The notes beneath the pieces are model-generated. The model did not search any database and had not been told where the DNA came from. It was given only the letters and a program-made list of their open reading frames with translations. A program made the position numbers and the translations under genes. From the NCBI GenBank assembly GCA_030600135.1, contig JAUVMS010000169.1, forward strand, positions 1 to 7,195: 7,195 nt of DNA, given 5' to 3'. Origin of the DNA: Hyphomicrobiales bacterium (GTDB taxonomy: Bacteria; Pseudomonadota; Alphaproteobacteria; Rhizobiales; JAUVMS01). Positions 5,799-7,195 of this stretch are shown piece by piece (within the stretch, counting starts at the first letter, position 1; each line of letters begins with the position of its first letter).

Positions 5799-6704
5799 CT
5801 AAAACTCTCGCGTGATTTGCCTGTGCACGGTGACGTAGGTCGGTGCCGTGACTTTGAGGTTCTCGCGCAATCGCGCCGTGAGTTCCGGCAAGCGGTGAAA
5901 CGGCACGCTCGGTATCGCATGGTGGGCGGTGTGGTTCGGCATGTTCCAGGCAAGCCAGTGCACGATCGGGCCGGTAAACACGGTCCGGCTGTTGACCAGC
6001 ATGTCCGGCACATAGGCGCAGCCGGTATGTTCCGCCAGCAAATAGGCCCTGAGGAACGGCTGGCCGAGAATGACGGGGAGAATCCACAGCCACCAGACCC
6101 ACGAAAGACCGAGGGCGACGGCGACGATCGCAACCCCAATGTAGATGGCCACGTAGATCCTGGCTTCTCGGACGACCCGCGTACGGCCGGTGCGCGGCAC
6201 AAACGATGGCACGTGGCTTCCGATCGCACAGGCGGCGAGCGCGCTCACCTGGCCGCGCCAATAATCCAATCCCGACAGCCGCCACAGATAGGCCGGCCAG
6301 GTCGTCGGCTTTGGTGTGATGAGCTCCGGGTCCATCCCCCGATCTTGCGTATGGCGATGATGCGCCAAGTGGAAATATCGAAAGTACTTTGGCGGCAGGA
6401 ACAAAAGGAAACCGTCCACAGCCGCAGCGGCTTGGTTCAACCAGTGGCTCCGAAACGCCGTCTCATGGATTGATTCATGCAATGGCGCAAACAGGAACAC
6501 CAGCAACACACCGTGTGCCACGAGCGCAATGGCCGTCAGCCAGACGCTCCACCCGCCCATGATCAAAACGCCCGTCAAAATCAAAAGACCGACCTGGGCA
6601 CCAAGATGGCGCAGCCCGTCGGCGTCCGTCGACGCCTTGAGTGCGATCAGCTGCGATTGTGAGAGCGCATTGATCGCATCACGATGTGTGATCTCTCCAG
6701 TCAT
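5799..6704 (-). CDS. Fatty-acid-desaturase-family membrane di-iron enzyme
   Basis: The 301-residue product has the three histidine boxes of membrane desaturases/hydroxylases: HESIH (76-80, H-x3-H), HLAHH (112-116, H-x2-HH) and HTAHH (258-262, H-x2-HH), plus an additional conserved-looking His226 in LLAEHTG. These bind two irons that activate O2. Hydrophobic segments at about 37-73, 184-212 and adjacent regions give the usual integral-membrane layout with the boxes on the cytoplasmic face. Substrate specificity (fatty acyl, sterol or carotenoid) cannot be read from the sequence. I chose the ATG at 6704. A TTG at 6740 overlaps the upstream stop codon and would add 12 residues (LIDVAATADGLA when Leu is read); both starts have a GGATGG just upstream. 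It is probably co-transcribed with the AhpD-like gene and needs an electron donor not visible here. Confidence 0.87.
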   Translation of the reverse strand: MTGEITHRDAINALSQSQLIALKASTDADGLRHLGAQVGLLILTGVLIMGGWSVWLTAIALVAHGVLLVFLFAPLHESIHETAFRSHWLNQAAAAVDGFLLFLPPKYFRYFHLAHHRHTQDRGMDPELITPKPTTWPAYLWRLSGLDYWRGQVSALAACAIGSHVPSFVPRTGRTRVVREARIYVAIYIGVAIVAVALGLSWVWWLWILPVILGQPFLRAYLLAEHTGCAYVPDMLVNSRTVFTGPIVHWLAWNMPNHTAHHAIPSVPFHRLPELTARLRENLKVTAPTYVTVHRQITREF

Positions 6705-6736
6705 TGCCAAACCATCCGCGGTTGCTGCGACGTCGA

Positions 6737-7195
6737 TCAAGCTGAACCATCCGTCGTCCGCGCCATGTTGTGATAGACCTCGTTCGGGCGCATGTCCGTC
6801 GCTGCCGCAATTCTATTCGACATATTGAAGAATCCAGCCACAGCCGCAATGTCCCAGATGTCGCGATCGCTAAAGCCGGCGTCGCGTAGGTTCTGGCGAT
6901 CCGCCTCCTCGATCTTATCCGGCGCCTCGGTCAATTTGGTGGCGAAATCGAGCATCGCCTTTTGTCGCGGTTCCAGATCGACAGCGCGATAATTCTGCGC
7001 GATGAGCTCGCCGAGCACGGGATTGCCAGAGCGAAAGCGCACCGCGGCCCCGTGTGCCGTGAGGCAATAGTGGCAGTGGTTGATGGCGCTCACCGTCACC
7101 GCGATCATTTCGCGCTCGAGCTTGGTGATGCCGCTGTCACCGAGCATTAGATCATCGACCATGTCGATGAAGGCACGAAGCTTGACACTGTCGAA
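6737..7195 (-). CDS. AhpD-like peroxidase-related protein (5' end off right edge)
   Basis: 152 residues are visible. The frame stays open to the window edge (FDSVKLRAFIDMVDD), and those residues match the family, so the ATG at 7162 is probably internal and the true start lies outside. The carboxymuconolactone decarboxylase/AhpD fold is shown by LEREMIAVTVSAINHCHYCL, with redox Cys41 and Cys44 (C-H-Y-C, visible numbering) and His48 in LTAHGAA. The conserved second half reads RQKAMLDFATKL, then FSDRDIWDIAAVAGFFNMSN. This fits the peroxidase-related subfamily of AhpD-like proteins, which are expected to reduce hydroperoxides or disulfides in the cytoplasm. The stop lies 32 bases before the desaturase ATG, and a peroxide-handling enzyme beside an O2-dependent desaturase is plausible. 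The natural reductant and substrate are unknown. Confidence 0.88.
   Translation of the reverse strand, partial: FDSVKLRAFIDMVDDLMLGDSGITKLEREMIAVTVSAINHCHYCLTAHGAAVRFRSGNPVLGELIAQNYRAVDLEPRQKAMLDFATKLTEAPDKIEEADRQNLRDAGFSDRDIWDIAAVAGFFNMSNRIAAATDMRPNEVYHNMARTTDGSA

Noticed and set aside
5683..6285. A 200-codon minus-strand frame overlapping the desaturase 3' half
   Set aside because: It is in a different frame from the desaturase, rich in Arg/Pro/Ala without motifs, and is a GC-rich shadow.
5739..6473. A 244-codon plus-strand frame opposite the desaturase
   Set aside because: It is antisense to a gene with three intact histidine boxes, and its product has no recognisable motif. Long antisense frames are common in GC-rich DNA.

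Overview
The window reads as a piece of a GC-rich proteobacterial chromosome, most likely alphaproteobacterial. The grounds are GC-rich codon use, an oxygen-dependent cobalamin gene pair (cobG followed by cobH), and a LemA/TPM operon of the kind common in that class. I cannot name the genus. I see no insertion sequence, phage gene, CRISPR array, rRNA or tRNA.

Layout. (1) Bases 1-1471, minus strand: cobG (precorrin-3B synthase) followed by the first 33 codons of cobH (precorrin-8X methylmutase), which runs off the left edge. (2) Bases 1472-2160: a roughly 275-base stretch upstream of cobG with no recognisable gene or B12 riboswitch, a small orphan ORF (minus, about 57 codons), and a roughly 240-base divergent intergenic region with a 9-bp inverted repeat. 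(3) Bases 2161-2868, plus strand: a HAD-superfamily phosphatase. (4) Bases 2914-3369, minus strand: a small secreted protein that is about one quarter arginine. It converges on the HAD gene and diverges from the next operon. (5) Bases 3536-5682, plus strand: a three-gene operon made of LemA (lipoprotein), a secreted and membrane-anchored TPM-domain protein with a glycine-rich tail, and a second TPM protein whose domain is interrupted by a transmembrane hairpin. (6) Bases 5799-7195, minus strand: a fatty-acid-desaturase-family membrane enzyme, preceded by an AhpD-like peroxidase-related gene whose 5' end lies off the right edge.

How the parts work together. CobG and CobH act in the same aerobic corrin pathway. 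LemA and the two TPM proteins are a recurrent gene set of unclear molecular function at the cell envelope. The predicted topologies here put one TPM domain on the periplasmic side and the other on the cytoplasmic side. The desaturase and the AhpD-like gene are close enough to be co-transcribed. The least explained parts are the arginine-rich secreted protein beside the LemA operon, the paired TPM proteins of opposite topology, and the small ORF upstream of cobG.
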